Positions 26,661 through 36,264 of a stretch of DNA of 64,000 nt are shown piece after piece. The stretch is taken from positions 1 through 64,000 of the forward strand of contig CAMDCO010000001.1 in the NCBI GenBank assembly GCA_945890495.1, written 5' to 3'. A model generated the notes under the pieces. The model did no database searches, had not been told where the DNA came from, and saw nothing but the letters and a program-made list of their open reading frames with translations. How positions within the stretch are numbered: the first letter of the stretch is position 1; each line of letters opens with the position of its first letter. A program made the position numbers and the translations under genes. Origin of the DNA: Bordetella parapertussis (GTDB taxonomy: Bacteria; Pseudomonadota; Gammaproteobacteria; Burkholderiales; Thiobacillaceae).

Positions 26661-27389
26661 TTAATCGGCCCCGTCGTCCTCGCCATTTCGGCAGAGTTCT
26701 GCCAGTGCTTCGGCATCCAGAACCTGAATCTTGCGACCCTTCACCGCAATCGCGTCCATCTCCGTCAACTGACGGAAGGCCCGCGACAGACTGGCCTGGG
26801 CCAGATTCAGCTTGGCCGCGATATCTAGCTTGCTCGCCGGGAGGGTCAGCGCATAGTTGCGCGCATCGCCCTCCTTACGGAACTGCAACAGGTAATAACT
26901 CAGGCGATGCAGACTCGATCGCGGTGAACTACCTGCAATATCACTGATCAGACCCATCACCCGATTGGACATGGCCTCCAGCAACCGACAAGCCAGACCG
27001 GCATCCTGTTGGGCTTGTTGACGCAACACCTCGGAGCTAATGGCCAGCAAATGGGAGTCCACCTTGGCAACGGCCGTCGCGGTATGGGAAACCCCCAGAT
27101 AGGCCGTCGCTTCGCACACCGAGTCGCAGGATCGAGCCAGAACGATGATCTTCTCTGCCCCATTGGGCAGCGGCAGGAACATCCCGATCTGGCCGCTCAC
27201 GACAATGAACAACTCATCGGACACCTCTCCCTGACGATACAAAGTGCCGTTGCGCGGTAGAGAAATGCTCCGCGCACTCTCAGCCAAACGCACCAAACTC
27301 TCAGGCCGAATGCCCTTGAATAGCGTGCACCGACCAATCGATTCAGCGGTCGCCTCGAGGGACAAGATATTTGAGTCTATCGCAGTCAT
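26661..27389 (-). CDS. Crp/Fnr-family transcriptional regulator
   Basis: A 242-aa regulator with an N-terminal cyclic-nucleotide-type beta-barrel (LFKGIRPESLVRLAESA, YRQGEVSDELFIVVSGQI), a dimer helix and a C-terminal winged helix (KLDIAAKLNLAQASLSRAFRQL recognition helix). The N-terminal Cys cluster of FNR is absent, so it is not an Fe-S oxygen sensor. It is closer to the Dnr/FNR-like group that may bind heme/NO, but the ligand cannot be read. Target genes unknown. Confidence 0.85.
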   Translation of the reverse strand: MTAIDSNILSLEATAESIGRCTLFKGIRPESLVRLAESARSISLPRNGTLYRQGEVSDELFIVVSGQIGMFLPLPNGAEKIIVLARSCDSVCEATAYLGVSHTATAVAKVDSHLLAISSEVLRQQAQQDAGLACRLLEAMSNRVMGLISDIAGSSPRSSLHRLSYYLLQFRKEGDARNYALTLPASKLDIAAKLNLAQASLSRAFRQLTEMDAIAVKGRKIQVLDAEALAELCRNGEDDGAD

Positions 27390-27465
27390 TTGGAATATAA
27401 ATGGTGTTTATCCCGTGCTTATAGTCCATCGCTACTACGCTGTCCAGCCATTGATACCCATCCAA

Positions 27466-27651
27466 TCAGGCGGGGATCTCTACCTCATCCGGGATGCGTC
27501 GGGCCTCATCGACCAGCATGACCGGAATATCGTCACGAATGGCGTAGGCCAGACGATCCGCCCGGCAGATCAGCTCCGCCGCCGCACGGTCGTAATGCAA
27601 AGGCCCCTTGCACAGCGGGCACACCAAGATGTCAAGTAGTTTGCTGTCCAT
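27466..27651 (-). CDS. Trm112-family small protein (YcaR-like)
   Basis: A 61-aa protein with the family pattern [41 protein letters not shown]. It may bind zinc through the CPLC pair (a second pair is incomplete) and act as a small adaptor. The ATG at 27651 follows AGGA by 9 bases. It is placed, as is usual, directly after lpxK. Confidence 0.88.
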   Translation of the reverse strand: MDSKLLDILVCPLCKGPLHYDRAAAELICRADRLAYAIRDDIPVMLVDEARRIPDEVEIPA

Positions 27652-27663
27652 GATCAATGTCCT

Positions 27664-28704
27664 TTATTTGTTCAAATCAAGCATCTTCAGAATGCGTCCT
27701 TGTAGCCCGTCTTCAAGCACGGCGTCAACCTCCAGAACCCAGCAATCCGGATGCGCGAAGGCCGCGCATTTGACGGCATCTTTCGCCGTCATGATAACCG
27801 GCCCGGGCGGCAGATCGGCCGCCACAAAACGGTGATGATCCGGAAAGGCATGGGGCACCGGCGTCAGGCCCAAGCGGACCAACTGATCAAAGAAGCGCTG
27901 AGGATGGCCGATACCCGCCAGCGCGGCCACCGGCTGGCCAACAAAATCAGCAATCGCGCCAACGCGGGTTGGATCACGCAGATTGCGTAGCACCCCCGCC
28001 TGCAGGTGCATCGCGTAAGTCGGCACGGCGCATCTCAACGCGGTCAGATTTTCTCCGTTGATCACCACCGCCGTCACGGTATCGAGCCGCCCCGCACCCT
28101 CGCGCAACGGCCCCCAAGGGAGCCGGTGGCCATTACCGAGACCACGCGCGCCGTCGATCACGGCAACTTCAATGTCGCGTTCCAAGGCCATGTGTTGCAG
28201 TCCATCGTCGCAGAGCAGCACATCCACCTCAGGATGCGCCGCCAGCAGGGCACGCCCCGCCTCCGCCCGCCGTGCGCCCACCCAAACCGGACAGCCACCC
28301 TGCCGCGCCAGCAGGATCGGTTCATCGCCCACTTGGTCAGCGACGCTCTCCGGCATGACCGGACGCACGCCGCGCCCCTGACCCCCGTAACCACGACTCA
28401 CAATCCCGGGATGCCAACCCGCTGCCCGCAAGGTCTGCGCCAACCACAGGGTCAGCGGCGTCTTGCCAGTGCCGCCCGCCGTAATATTACCGACCACAAT
28501 CACCGGCACAGACAGCCGCACCGTACGCAGAACACCATATTGATACAGCCGGGCGCGCAGTTTGGCCATCAGGGAAAAAAGCCCGGCCAAGGGCGCCAAA
28601 CAAAGGGTCAAGGCCGCACAACGCAAAGAAAAACCGCGTCGCCGTGGGTACCAGCACTCCAACAAGGTTGAAGTCACGCCGCTTACACCAATGGTGTCAC
28701 TCAC
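27664..28704 (-). CDS. lpxK: Tetraacyldisaccharide 4'-kinase
   Basis: A 346-aa inner-membrane-associated kinase that phosphorylates the lipid A disaccharide precursor at 4'. VVGNITAGGTGKTPLTLWLAQ is the P-loop; HPGIVSRGYGG, DDGLQHMALERD and the C-terminal PPGPVIMTAKDAVKC are family signatures. The GTG start overlaps the exbD stop by 8 bases; a later start near WYPRRRG is possible. Operon exbB-exbD-lpxK-Trm112. Confidence 0.94.
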   Translation of the reverse strand: MSDTIGVSGVTSTLLECWYPRRRGFSLRCAALTLCLAPLAGLFSLMAKLRARLYQYGVLRTVRLSVPVIVVGNITAGGTGKTPLTLWLAQTLRAAGWHPGIVSRGYGGQGRGVRPVMPESVADQVGDEPILLARQGGCPVWVGARRAEAGRALLAAHPEVDVLLCDDGLQHMALERDIEVAVIDGARGLGNGHRLPWGPLREGAGRLDTVTAVVINGENLTALRCAVPTYAMHLQAGVLRNLRDPTRVGAIADFVGQPVAALAGIGHPQRFFDQLVRLGLTPVPHAFPDHHRFVAADLPPGPVIMTAKDAVKCAAFAHPDCWVLEVDAVLEDGLQGRILKMLDLNK

Positions 28705-29116
28705 CGCTCGTTTTGGTCACAAAGGTCACCCGCGTCAGCCCCGCACGGCGCGCCGCATCCATGACGCGAATGACCGACTGGTGGGTCGCCCGCGCATCGG
28801 CATTGATGATGACGACCGGGTCGGGGGCATTGACGGCCGCCGCCTTGAGGGCCGCGCTGAGATCCTGAACGGCGGTCTGGCTCAGGCGCGTGTTGTTGAG
28901 GCTGTAGCCGCCCTGCGCATCCACACCAATATCCAGCCGCTTGGGCTCATCACGCGCCGAATCGCCCTTGGCCTCCGGCAGATTGATCTGCAATTCGGAA
29001 AAACGGGCATAGGTCGTGGTGACCATCAAAAAGATGAGAATGACGAGCAGGACATCAATGAGCGGGATCAGGTTGATCTCTGGCTCGTTAGCCACCCCAC
29101 CGCGCCGAAAGTTCAC
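28697..29116 (-). CDS. exbD: ExbD/TolR-type biopolymer transport protein
   Basis: A 139-aa protein with a short cytoplasmic N-terminus, one TM helix with the functional Asp (INLIPLIDVLLVILIFLM), and a periplasmic domain (VVIINADARATHQSVIRVMDAARRAG). It forms a proton-driven motor with the ExbB partner. No TonB or TolA is nearby, so its client is unclear. The ATG overlaps the exbB stop. Confidence 0.9.
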   Translation of the reverse strand: MNFRRGGVANEPEINLIPLIDVLLVILIFLMVTTTYARFSELQINLPEAKGDSARDEPKRLDIGVDAQGGYSLNNTRLSQTAVQDLSAALKAAAVNAPDPVVIINADARATHQSVIRVMDAARRAGLTRVTFVTKTSGE

Positions 29117-29700
29117 GGCCGGTCTCCATGAACGGTCTCCACCAGTTTCACGGCCTGCTGCTCCATTTCGATCAGCAGACCCTCAACCTTGCCGCGAAAA
29201 TGCCGGTAAGCAATCATGCTCGGGATCGCCACAATAAGACCGAAAGCGGTGTTGTACAGCGCCACCGAGATACCGTGCGCCAGGACCGCCGGGTTGCCGC
29301 CCGTGGGTGTCTGGGAGCCGAAGATCTCAACCATGCCGATCACCGTCCCCAGCAAACCGAGCAGCGGGGAGACCGAGGCGATCGTGCCCAAGGTGGTGAG
29401 ATAACGCGACAGATCATGGGCCACAGCACGACCCGTCTCTTCCAGCGATTCCTTCATGAGTTCGCGACTCACACTCAGGCTACCGATCCCGGCCGCCAGG
29501 ATCCGGCCCAATGGAGAGACATCCTCGGGTACGGGTGTACCGGACTTCAGCGCCGCTATCGTGCGCGACAACAGGCCCGCCGGCAGAACCCGCTCGTCAC
29601 GCAACGACCAGACACGATCAAAAATGATGCCCAGAGACACCACCGAGGCAATGATCAACGGCCAAATGGGCCAACCGGCCGCTTCGATAAGAGCAATCAC
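29113..29700 (-). CDS. exbB: ExbB/TolQ-type proton channel protein
   Basis: A 195-aa three-TM protein with the MotA/TolQ/ExbB core (TLGTIASVSPLLGLLGTVIGMVEIF and ALYNTAFGLIVAIPSMIAYRHF). The start is a GTG at 29700 with AGGA upstream; an upstream in-frame ATG would add an unlikely 44 residues. With ExbD it harvests the proton gradient for envelope work. First gene of the operon leading to lpxK. The 259-bp gap to divergent pcnB has only a TATAAT at 29857 as a possible pcnB -10. Confidence 0.9.
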   Translation of the reverse strand: MIALIEAAGWPIWPLIIASVVSLGIIFDRVWSLRDERVLPAGLLSRTIAALKSGTPVPEDVSPLGRILAAGIGSLSVSRELMKESLEETGRAVAHDLSRYLTTLGTIASVSPLLGLLGTVIGMVEIFGSQTPTGGNPAVLAHGISVALYNTAFGLIVAIPSMIAYRHFRGKVEGLLIEMEQQAVKLVETVHGDRP

Positions 29701-29959
29701 AAGGGTTCCTTGAATATGAACGGGGATGTCAGGTACTGTATCGCCGCACTGCGTCAGGGGCAAGCACCATTCGGTAGCCCCTTCGTTGCGCCATTCGGTA
29801 ACAAACAACGCCCGGAGAATACTCCGCCCCAAACCGCCACCTCGACGGCAACCCTGTATAATCGCGCGGCCTTATGATGATCAGTCAACTACTCCACCGT
29901 CCCCACGCGCCTTGCACGCTACTGGCCCCTGCCGTGAATAACCGTTCCGGCCTTTTCGC

Positions 29960-31324
29960 ATGATCCAAGGCCTGATCCGCAAGTTCTTGGGACGAAAAAC
30001 ATCGACGGCTCCCCGCATCATCTCGGTGTCCCAGCATGGCATCCACCGCGAGCAGATCCATCCCTGCGCCCTCAAGGTCACGCGTACCCTGCGCGCCGAG
30101 GGTTTTGCGGCCTTTGTCGTGGGGGGTGCTGTACGCGACCTGCTGCTCAAGAAGACGCCCAAAGACTTCGATATCGCCACCAACGCGACCCCCGACCAGA
30201 TTCGGGCCCTGTTTCGTCGCGCCCGCGCCATCGGCCGCCGCTTTCAGATCGTCCATGTCTATTGCGGCGCTGACACCATCGAGGTGACCACCTTCCGCGC
30301 CAGTCAGGACAGCCCTGTCGAGGCCTCCGAAGACGAAGGCCTGCGCCAAACGGCGGCCGACGGCCTAATCCTGCGTGACAATGTCTTCGGCACCCAGATC
30401 GAGGACGCCGCCCGGCGTGATTTCACGGTCAACGCCCTCTACTACGACCCCCACGACGAGACCGTCTGGGACTATCACAACGGCGTGGCCGATGCGCAAA
30501 AGCGCGTCCTGCGCATGATTGGTGATCCCAAGACCCGTTTCCGTGAAGATCCGGTGCGCATGCTGCGCGCGGCCCGTTTCTCGGCAAAACTCGACTTTCA
30601 TATTGATGCGGCCACCCGCGCGCCCATCGCCGAACTGGCCCCCATGCTGGAGCGCATCCCGTCCGCCCGCCTCTACGACGAGATGATGAAACTGCTCTTG
30701 TCAGGACATGCCGAACGCGGCGTCCATCAGTTGCGTGCCGAAGGCCTGCATCACGGCATCCTGCCCATTCTCGATACCGTGCTTGATGACCCGATCCACA
30801 AGCCCTTCATCCATGCGGTCCTGCACGATACGGACCTGCGCATCCGCGAAGGGCGCTCGGCCTCGCCTGCCTTCATGTTGGCCGGCCTGCTGTGGTTCGC
30901 CTTCCAAAAAACCTGGGAATCCCTGAAGGATGAAGGCCTCCCCGACAGCGCCGCCATGCACGAGGCGATGGATGAAACCCTGGAACGGCAACGCAAGCAA
31001 CTCGCCTTCCCGCGCCGACTCGACGGCACGATCAAAGAGATCTGGGCGCTGCAGCCCCGCTTTGAACAACGCAATGGGGCGCGCCCTTTCCGCCTCCTGG
31101 ATCACCCGCGCTGGCGGGCCGGTTACGATTTCCTCCTGTTGCGCGGCCACGGGGCCGACACATCGGCGGCCGAACTGGCCGATTGGTGGGATCGCTTCGA
31201 GGCGGCCGACGACGCCACTCGCAACACCCTGCTGTTGCCCACCAGCGGTGAACGCCGTCCGCGCCGGCGCAGAAATCGCGGCCCTGCCCGGTCGACCCAC
31301 GACGAGAATGCCAGCCGTGAGTGA
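29960..31324 (+). CDS. pcnB: Poly(A) polymerase I
   Basis: A 454-aa nucleotidyltransferase that adds 3' poly(A) tails to RNA for decay. FVVGGAVRDLLLKKTPKDFDIATNATP holds the catalytic Asp pair; RRDFTVNALYYDP and EDPVRMLRAARFSAKLDF are conserved. The basic C-terminus (RPRRRRNRGPARS) is as in E. coli PcnB and argues against a CCA-adding enzyme. It overlaps folK by 17 bases and heads the folK-dNK-panBC run. Confidence 0.95.
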   Translation: MIQGLIRKFLGRKTSTAPRIISVSQHGIHREQIHPCALKVTRTLRAEGFAAFVVGGAVRDLLLKKTPKDFDIATNATPDQIRALFRRARAIGRRFQIVHVYCGADTIEVTTFRASQDSPVEASEDEGLRQTAADGLILRDNVFGTQIEDAARRDFTVNALYYDPHDETVWDYHNGVADAQKRVLRMIGDPKTRFREDPVRMLRAARFSAKLDFHIDAATRAPIAELAPMLERIPSARLYDEMMKLLLSGHAERGVHQLRAEGLHHGILPILDTVLDDPIHKPFIHAVLHDTDLRIREGRSASPAFMLAGLLWFAFQKTWESLKDEGLPDSAAMHEAMDETLERQRKQLAFPRRLDGTIKEIWALQPRFEQRNGARPFRLLDHPRWRAGYDFLLLRGHGADTSAAELADWWDRFEAADDATRNTLLLPTSGERRPRRRRNRGPARSTHDENASRE

Positions 31325-31892
31325 ATGGGATGCAGAGGCCACGAAGGCCGCATCAGCCCAGTTCACCGCCTATATCGCCCTCGGCAGCAATCTGGGCGAT
31401 GCAACGGGTGATGACGATCCCATCCAGCAAGTCAGACGGGCACTCCGCGAACTGCGCAGCCTGCCTCAGACGCAACTCGTGCGTCACTCCAGCCTGTACC
31501 AAAGCCCGCCCGCCGGCCACGCAGACCAGCCCGATTACATTAATGCCGTCGCCGAGGTCAAGACAGACGCGTCCCCCAGCACCCTGCTTCAGGCCTTGCT
31601 CCAACTGGAGATCCGCTTCGGCCGCCGCCGTTTGTTTCGCAATGCCCCCCGCACTTTGGACCTGGATCTCCTCCTCTATGGCACCCAAACCCTGCATGAA
31701 CCCGGCCTGACCCTGCCGCACCCGCGCATGCATACACGCCCCTTTGTCCTTGTTCCCCTGCTCGAGATCGCGCCGCAGATCGAAATCCCAGGGCATGGCC
31801 CAATTTGGGCCCTGAACGAGGCCCATGATCGATCGCAATTGCGGCCCGTTGAACACCGAGCCCCCTCCGTTCTCCTTGCAGGAGCGGCCTGA
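31308..31892 (+). CDS. folK: 2-amino-4-hydroxy-6-hydroxymethyldihydropteridine pyrophosphokinase
   Basis: A 194-aa HPPK for folate synthesis. YIALGSNLGD at the start of the domain, NAVAEV, and the diagnostic RTLDLDLLLYG segment are seen; HPRMHTRPFVLVPLLEIAP follows. It starts at ATG 31308 (or GTG 31317), inside pcnB, and shares one base with the next gene. About 15 extra N-terminal residues precede the usual family start. Confidence 0.95.
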   Translation: MPAVSEWDAEATKAASAQFTAYIALGSNLGDATGDDDPIQQVRRALRELRSLPQTQLVRHSSLYQSPPAGHADQPDYINAVAEVKTDASPSTLLQALLQLEIRFGRRRLFRNAPRTLDLDLLLYGTQTLHEPGLTLPHPRMHTRPFVLVPLLEIAPQIEIPGHGPIWALNEAHDRSQLRPVEHRAPSVLLAGAA

Positions 31893-32545
31893 TGCACCTG
31901 CAGGGGGCCAGTTACATCGTCGTGGAAGGCCCCATCGGGGTCGGTAAGACCAGTCTGGCACGCAAGTTGGCCGCGCATCTGGAGGCCGACTGCCTGCTTG
32001 AAAATACCCGGAACAATCCGTTTCTCGCCCACTACTATCAAGACCGGGCCCGCTTTGCCCTGCCCACCCAGCTCTTCTTTCTGATGGAGCGGCACGAGCA
32101 GTTGCGGCAACTGGCCCAACCCCAGTTATTTTCACCGACCACCATCGCCGACTTTCTACCGGAAAAGGATGCCCTCTTCGCCCAGGCCACCCTGAACGAG
32201 GACGAATACCGCCTCTACAACACGGTCCACACCGCCCTCTGTACCCCGGTCGATGCGGCCCCGCCGGTACCCGATCTGGTCATCTTCCTGCACGCCCCAG
32301 CCGAGGTCCTGACCCGCCGCGTCAGGCAGCGCGCACGCCCCATGGAAACCGACCTCGATGAACGCTACCTAGGCCGCATCAGCGAGGCCTACAACCAGTT
32401 CTTTGGCCACTACGATCGGGCGCCGGTACTGACCATTAATAGCACGCATCTTGACTTTGTGAACCAAGAGGCCGATTTTTCACTCCTGTTGCAACATATC
32501 GAAGCCATGCGCGGCCCGCGTGCGTTTCTCAATCGGGGTCTCTAA
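31892..32545 (+). CDS. Deoxynucleoside kinase
   Basis: A 217-aa dNK/dGK-type kinase with P-loop EGPIGVGKTSLARKL. The LENTRNNPFLAHYY and FFLMERHEQL segments hold the substrate site, and a late RVRQRARPMET forms the lid. It phosphorylates deoxynucleosides for salvage. Overlaps of one base with folK and panB show a tight operon, an order common in Betaproteobacteria. Confidence 0.9.
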   Translation: MHLQGASYIVVEGPIGVGKTSLARKLAAHLEADCLLENTRNNPFLAHYYQDRARFALPTQLFFLMERHEQLRQLAQPQLFSPTTIADFLPEKDALFAQATLNEDEYRLYNTVHTALCTPVDAAPPVPDLVIFLHAPAEVLTRRVRQRARPMETDLDERYLGRISEAYNQFFGHYDRAPVLTINSTHLDFVNQEADFSLLLQHIEAMRGPRAFLNRGL

Positions 32546-33327
32546 TGTTTCTGCCACAACTCCTTGAAAAGGCCCAACGCGGCGAACGCTTGGTCACCCT
32601 GACCTGTTATGACGCCAGCATGGCGCGCCTCATGGCGACCTGCGGCATCGATATCCTTCTCGTCGGCGACTCGCTGGGCATGACCATTCAGGGCCATGAC
32701 AGCACCCTCCCGGTCAGCCTCGCCGACATGGTCTATCACACCCGTGCTGTAGCCAACGGCAGCGCCGGCCGGGCCTTTATCCTTGCCGATCTCAATTTCG
32801 GCAGTTATCAGGCATCGCCCGAGCAGGCCTTCATCAGCGCGGCACAACTCATGGCGGCCGGTGCCAACATGGTCAAACTCGAGGGAGGCGCCCTGTTCGC
32901 GGAAACGGTCCAGTTTCTGACCCGGCGCGGGATCCCCGTCTGCGCCCATCTGGGCCTCCTGCCCCAATCCGTCAACAGCACCGGCTACCGCATGCAGGCA
33001 AAGGCCGAGGCCGCCGCGCAGCAACTTCTGGGCGATGCCCTGACCCTGCAGGAGGCCGGGGCCAGCCTGCTGGTTCTGGAGGCCATCCCGGCGGAACTGG
33101 CCGCTCGCGTCACCCAGACACTCGCCATCCCGACCATCGGCATCGGCGCCGGGGTTCACTGCAGTGGCCAAGTTCTGGTCATCAACGACCTGCTCGGCCT
33201 GACCCCCACCCCGCCCCGTTTCGCCAAGGACTTTCTCCAGGGCCGGGATAGCCTGGAAGCGGCCATTCGCGCCTACGCCGAGGCCGTCCGCCGTGACCAG
33301 TTCCCCGGCCCGGAACAAAGCCGCTAG
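32545..33327 (+). CDS. panB: 3-methyl-2-oxobutanoate hydroxymethyltransferase
   Basis: A 260-aa TIM-barrel enzyme that adds a hydroxymethyl group to ketoisovalerate in pantothenate synthesis. VTLTCYDASMARL, LLVGDSLGMTIQGHDSTLPV (Mg-binding Asp), MVKLEGG, HLGLLPQSVN and the IGIGAG motif are all typical. It is 12 bp upstream of panC. Confidence 0.96.
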   Translation: MFLPQLLEKAQRGERLVTLTCYDASMARLMATCGIDILLVGDSLGMTIQGHDSTLPVSLADMVYHTRAVANGSAGRAFILADLNFGSYQASPEQAFISAAQLMAAGANMVKLEGGALFAETVQFLTRRGIPVCAHLGLLPQSVNSTGYRMQAKAEAAAQQLLGDALTLQEAGASLLVLEAIPAELAARVTQTLAIPTIGIGAGVHCSGQVLVINDLLGLTPTPPRFAKDFLQGRDSLEAAIRAYAEAVRRDQFPGPEQSR

Positions 33328-33339
33328 GACACCCACACC

Positions 33340-34182
33340 ATGCAGACGCTCCACACCGTGGCCGAACTCCGCGCCGCCGTGCGTCAAGCGGGTGAGGTGG
33401 CCTTTGTCCCCACCATGGGCAACCTGCATGCCGGCCATATCAAACTCATCCGGACGGCCAGGCAACGCGGCCTGCCAGTCGTTTCCAGTCTCTTTGTCAA
33501 TCCGCTGCAATTTGGCCCGGGCGAAGACCTTGAACACTACCCGCGCAGCTTGAAGGCCGACGCCACCCAACTCGCCGAGGCGGGCTGCCATATCCTTTTT
33601 GCCCCCTCGGTCACCGAGATGTACCCCGAGACACAGTCCTGCCGCGTCATCCCCCCTCTTGCCGACAAACTCTGCGGGGCCAGCCGCCCCGGCCATTTCG
33701 CCGGTGTGGCAACGGTCGTGCTCAAGCTATTCAACATGGTACAGCCCAGGGTCGCTCTGTTCGGCAAGAAGGATTATCAGCAGCTTTTCATCCTGCGCCT
33801 GATGACCCGCCAGTTCAATCTACCGATCGAGATCCTGGGCATTGACACGGTACGCGCGGAGGACGGTCTGGCGCTGTCCTCGCGTAACGGCTACCTCAGC
33901 ACGGCCGAACGGGCCGAGGCGCCGCGTCTGTATCAGACCCTCCAGACCCTGGCGGCTGCACTTGTGGCCGGAAAAACGGATCTGGCCATGCTGGAAGATT
34001 CGGCCGCAGCTGAACTCACTCAGCACGGCTGGCAGGTCGACTATGTGCAAGTCCGCGCCCAATCCACCCTCCTCGCCCCCGCAGCAACCGAGGCGGCCTG
34101 TGTGGTATTAGCCGCAGCGCGCCTAGGCAACACCCGGCTGATCGACAACCTGGAAGTGACACGGCCGGTTCAAGCGGTATAA
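33340..34182 (+). CDS. panC: Pantothenate synthetase
   Basis: A 280-aa enzyme that ligates pantoate and beta-alanine with [22 protein letters not shown] is the HIGH-like motif, then [34 protein letters not shown] and [11 protein letters not shown]. The first motif has GNLHAGH where many have GALHxGH. A TATAAT-like box at its 3' end (34178-34183) could serve panD, but no -35 element was found. Confidence 0.96.
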   Translation: MQTLHTVAELRAAVRQAGEVAFVPTMGNLHAGHIKLIRTARQRGLPVVSSLFVNPLQFGPGEDLEHYPRSLKADATQLAEAGCHILFAPSVTEMYPETQSCRVIPPLADKLCGASRPGHFAGVATVVLKLFNMVQPRVALFGKKDYQQLFILRLMTRQFNLPIEILGIDTVRAEDGLALSSRNGYLSTAERAEAPRLYQTLQTLAAALVAGKTDLAMLEDSAAAELTQHGWQVDYVQVRAQSTLLAPAATEAACVVLAAARLGNTRLIDNLEVTRPVQAV

Positions 34183-34214
34183 TCCATCCCCGTTTTGACC
34201 TTTACACGCCTTCG

Positions 34215-34595
34215 ATGCAGCGTACGCTCCTCAAATCCAAGCTTCACCGCGTTCGAGTTACCGCTTCGGAACTCGAATACGAGGGTTCGTGCGCGATTGA
34301 TGAAAACCTGCTCGATGCGGCCGATATCCGCGAGTACGAGCGCATCGAAATCTACAATGTCAACAATGGTGAGCGTTTCGCCACCTACGCCATCCGCGGC
34401 CAACGCGGCAGCGGCATGATCTCGGTCAACGGCGCCGCCGCACGCAAGGCCGCCGTCAGCGACATCCTCATCATCGCCACCTACAGCCAGTACAGCGAGA
34501 TGGAACTGGCCCAGTTCGAACCGACGCTGGTCTATGTGGACGAAAAAAACCGCATCACCCGCATCGGGGCACAGATCGCTGCACAAGCGGCCTGA
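34215..34595 (+). CDS. panD: Aspartate 1-decarboxylase precursor
   Basis: A 126-aa pyruvoyl enzyme that makes beta-alanine. Self-cleavage is expected at the Gly-Ser bond in [13 protein letters not shown], where the Ser becomes the pyruvoyl group. [24 protein letters not shown] and [12 protein letters not shown] complete the family pattern. It lies 32 bp after panC, giving panB-panC-panD in one unit. Confidence 0.96.
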   Translation: MQRTLLKSKLHRVRVTASELEYEGSCAIDENLLDAADIREYERIEIYNVNNGERFATYAIRGQRGSGMISVNGAAARKAAVSDILIIATYSQYSEMELAQFEPTLVYVDEKNRITRIGAQIAAQAA

Positions 34596-34612
34596 GCCTT
34601 AGCCCACCCGCC

Positions 34613-35185
34613 CTAGCGCACTACCCGCTCCCAGTCGAAGCCGGGGCCCGGATCCGTCTTGCGGCCCGGCGCGATGGCGCTGTGTCCGGCAATATCCACC
34701 AAACTCGGATACGCGCTGCGCAATGCACAAATTAGCCGGTTCAGCGTGGCGTATTGCGGATCGGCAAAGGGCTGGTCATCGCTCCCTTCCAGTTCGACCC
34801 CCAGCGAAAAATCATTGCAACGCTCGCGTCCCCGCCAATTTGAGGCCCCGGCATGCCAAGCCCGCCGACCGCAGGGCACGAACTGCACCAGTTCGCCATC
34901 CCGACGAATGAAGAAATGCGCCGAGACGCGCAGATCAGCGATCTGGGCAAAATAGGGATGACCCGCCGGATCGAGCCGATTGGTAAACAAGGCCTCAACA
35001 CCCGGCCCGCCAAATTCACCCGGCGGCAGGCTGATGGCATGGATGACCAGCAGGCTCGGAGGGAGTGCCTCCGGACGCGCGTCCTGGTTGGGCGAGTCCA
35101 CGCGCCGGGCCGCCGCAGACCAACCGTCATGCCAGCCTTCGGCGACCACCGGAGGGGTCGGGTTCGGGTTAGAATCCGTTGTCAT
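34613..35185 (-). CDS. ampD: 1,6-anhydro-N-acetylmuramyl-L-alanine amidase AmpD
   Basis: A 190-aa zinc amidase for cytoplasmic cell-wall recycling. LLVIHAISLPPGEFGG contains the first zinc His; SAHFFIRRDGELVQFVPCGRRAWHAGASNWRGR and the late DIAGHSAIAPGRKTDPGPGFDW provide the other ligands. ATG at 35185; only 22 bp separate it from the divergent exchanger start, so a later GTG start near residue 13 is possible. Convergent with panD. Confidence 0.94.
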   Translation of the reverse strand: MTTDSNPNPTPPVVAEGWHDGWSAAARRVDSPNQDARPEALPPSLLVIHAISLPPGEFGGPGVEALFTNRLDPAGHPYFAQIADLRVSAHFFIRRDGELVQFVPCGRRAWHAGASNWRGRERCNDFSLGVELEGSDDQPFADPQYATLNRLICALRSAYPSLVDIAGHSAIAPGRKTDPGPGFDWERVVR

Positions 35186-35207
35186 CTTGTCAGAAACAAA
35201 TATCGCC

Positions 35208-36209
35208 ATGCTACTCGCTGAAATGCTGTTCTTTCTGGTCGTCATCCTCGTCGCAGCCGAGGTCTTCGTCAATGCCTTGGAACATCTGGGCGAAAAGCTG
35301 AAGATCTCCGAAGGCGTCACCGGCTCGCTCTTTGCCGCCGTAGGCACCGCGCTACCGGAGACCATCGTCCCGCTGCTGGCCATCTTTGCCGGCACCCAGA
35401 ACCAGCAACTCAATGAGGAGATCGGCGTCGGTGCCATCCTCGGCGCGCCGCTCATGCTCTCCACCTTGTCGCTCTTCCTGATGGCCGTCTTCGCCTTCAA
35501 GAAGCGGGGCCTGCAAGGTCACTTCAATCCCGAGCATACCGGCCTGGAGCGTGATCTCAACTTCTTCCTCGCCGCCTTCGGCCTGTCCTGTCTCGCCCTA
35601 TTCATCCCGCACGAGATGTCCGAGGTCCGCACCGGATTTGCCTTCGTCATGGTGCTGATCTATTTCATCTACATCATGATGACCCTGCGCGCCTCCGCGC
35701 AACTGGTCAAGGACGGGCACGGCACCGAGGCCGAAAACCCCATGTTCCTCGCCCGCCTCGGCCTGCCCACCAACTGGCCCACGATTATCCTGCAACTGGG
35801 TGCTGGCCTTGTTTTGCTGGTCCTCGGCGCCAAGGGCTTCATTCACGGCATTGAACAGGCCGCCCCGCTTCTGGGTATCTCGGCCTTGGTCCTTTCCCTA
35901 CTCATTGTGCCCATCGCGACTGAACTGCCCGAGAAGGTCAATTCCATCCTCTGGATCCGTCGCCACAAGGACACCTTGGCCTTCGGAAACATCACCGGCG
36001 CCATGGTATTCCAGGGCACCCTGCTCCCCGCCATCGGTATCCTTCTGACCCCGTGGAACCCACAACGCGAGGTGCTGGCTGGGGTCGTGATCACACTGCT
36101 GGCGGCCCTCTGGTTGCGCATCCTCCTGACCCGAGGTCAGCTTCGAGTTTGGCACCTGGCGGCGAACGGCGGTCTGTATTTCAGCTATCTGATCTTCGTG
36201 CTGGCCTGA
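35208..36209 (+). CDS. Sodium/calcium-exchanger-family membrane protein
   Basis: A 333-aa protein with about ten TM helices and two CaCA alpha-repeats: SEGVTGSLFAAVGTALPETIVPLLAIFAG and GISALVLSLLIVPIATELPEKVNSILWI, each with the ion-binding Glu. It should exchange Ca2+ or another cation for Na+ or H+. It lacks a large regulatory loop. The start codon is 22 bp from divergent ampD. Confidence 0.9.
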   Translation: MLLAEMLFFLVVILVAAEVFVNALEHLGEKLKISEGVTGSLFAAVGTALPETIVPLLAIFAGTQNQQLNEEIGVGAILGAPLMLSTLSLFLMAVFAFKKRGLQGHFNPEHTGLERDLNFFLAAFGLSCLALFIPHEMSEVRTGFAFVMVLIYFIYIMMTLRASAQLVKDGHGTEAENPMFLARLGLPTNWPTIILQLGAGLVLLVLGAKGFIHGIEQAAPLLGISALVLSLLIVPIATELPEKVNSILWIRRHKDTLAFGNITGAMVFQGTLLPAIGILLTPWNPQREVLAGVVITLLAALWLRILLTRGQLRVWHLAANGGLYFSYLIFVLA

Positions 36210-36224
36210 ACGGGGCCTGAGTCA

Positions 36225-36247
36225 GGGATTCCTTAACCGGGAATCCC
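36225..36247. other. Hairpin between convergent genes
   Basis: GGGATTCC - 7-base loop - GGAATCCC is a perfect 8-bp stem between the exchanger and the PP0621-like gene. It has no T tract on either side, so it may be a weak bidirectional terminator or an mRNA 3'-end stabiliser. Confidence 0.5.
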
Positions 36248-36264
36248 CAGCTCGGCCAGTCTAA

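Noticed and set aside
26661-27389. FNR oxygen sensor
   Set aside because: The N-terminal Cys cluster required for a 4Fe-4S centre is absent.
29857-29862. Complete sigma-70 promoter for pcnB
   Set aside because: Only a TATAAT is found; no -35 sequence at proper spacing, so it is mentioned only within the neighbouring entry.
34178-34183. TATAAT at the panC end as panD promoter
   Set aside because: No -35 element at 16-18 bp and only 32 bp between genes; panD is more simply part of the panBC transcript.
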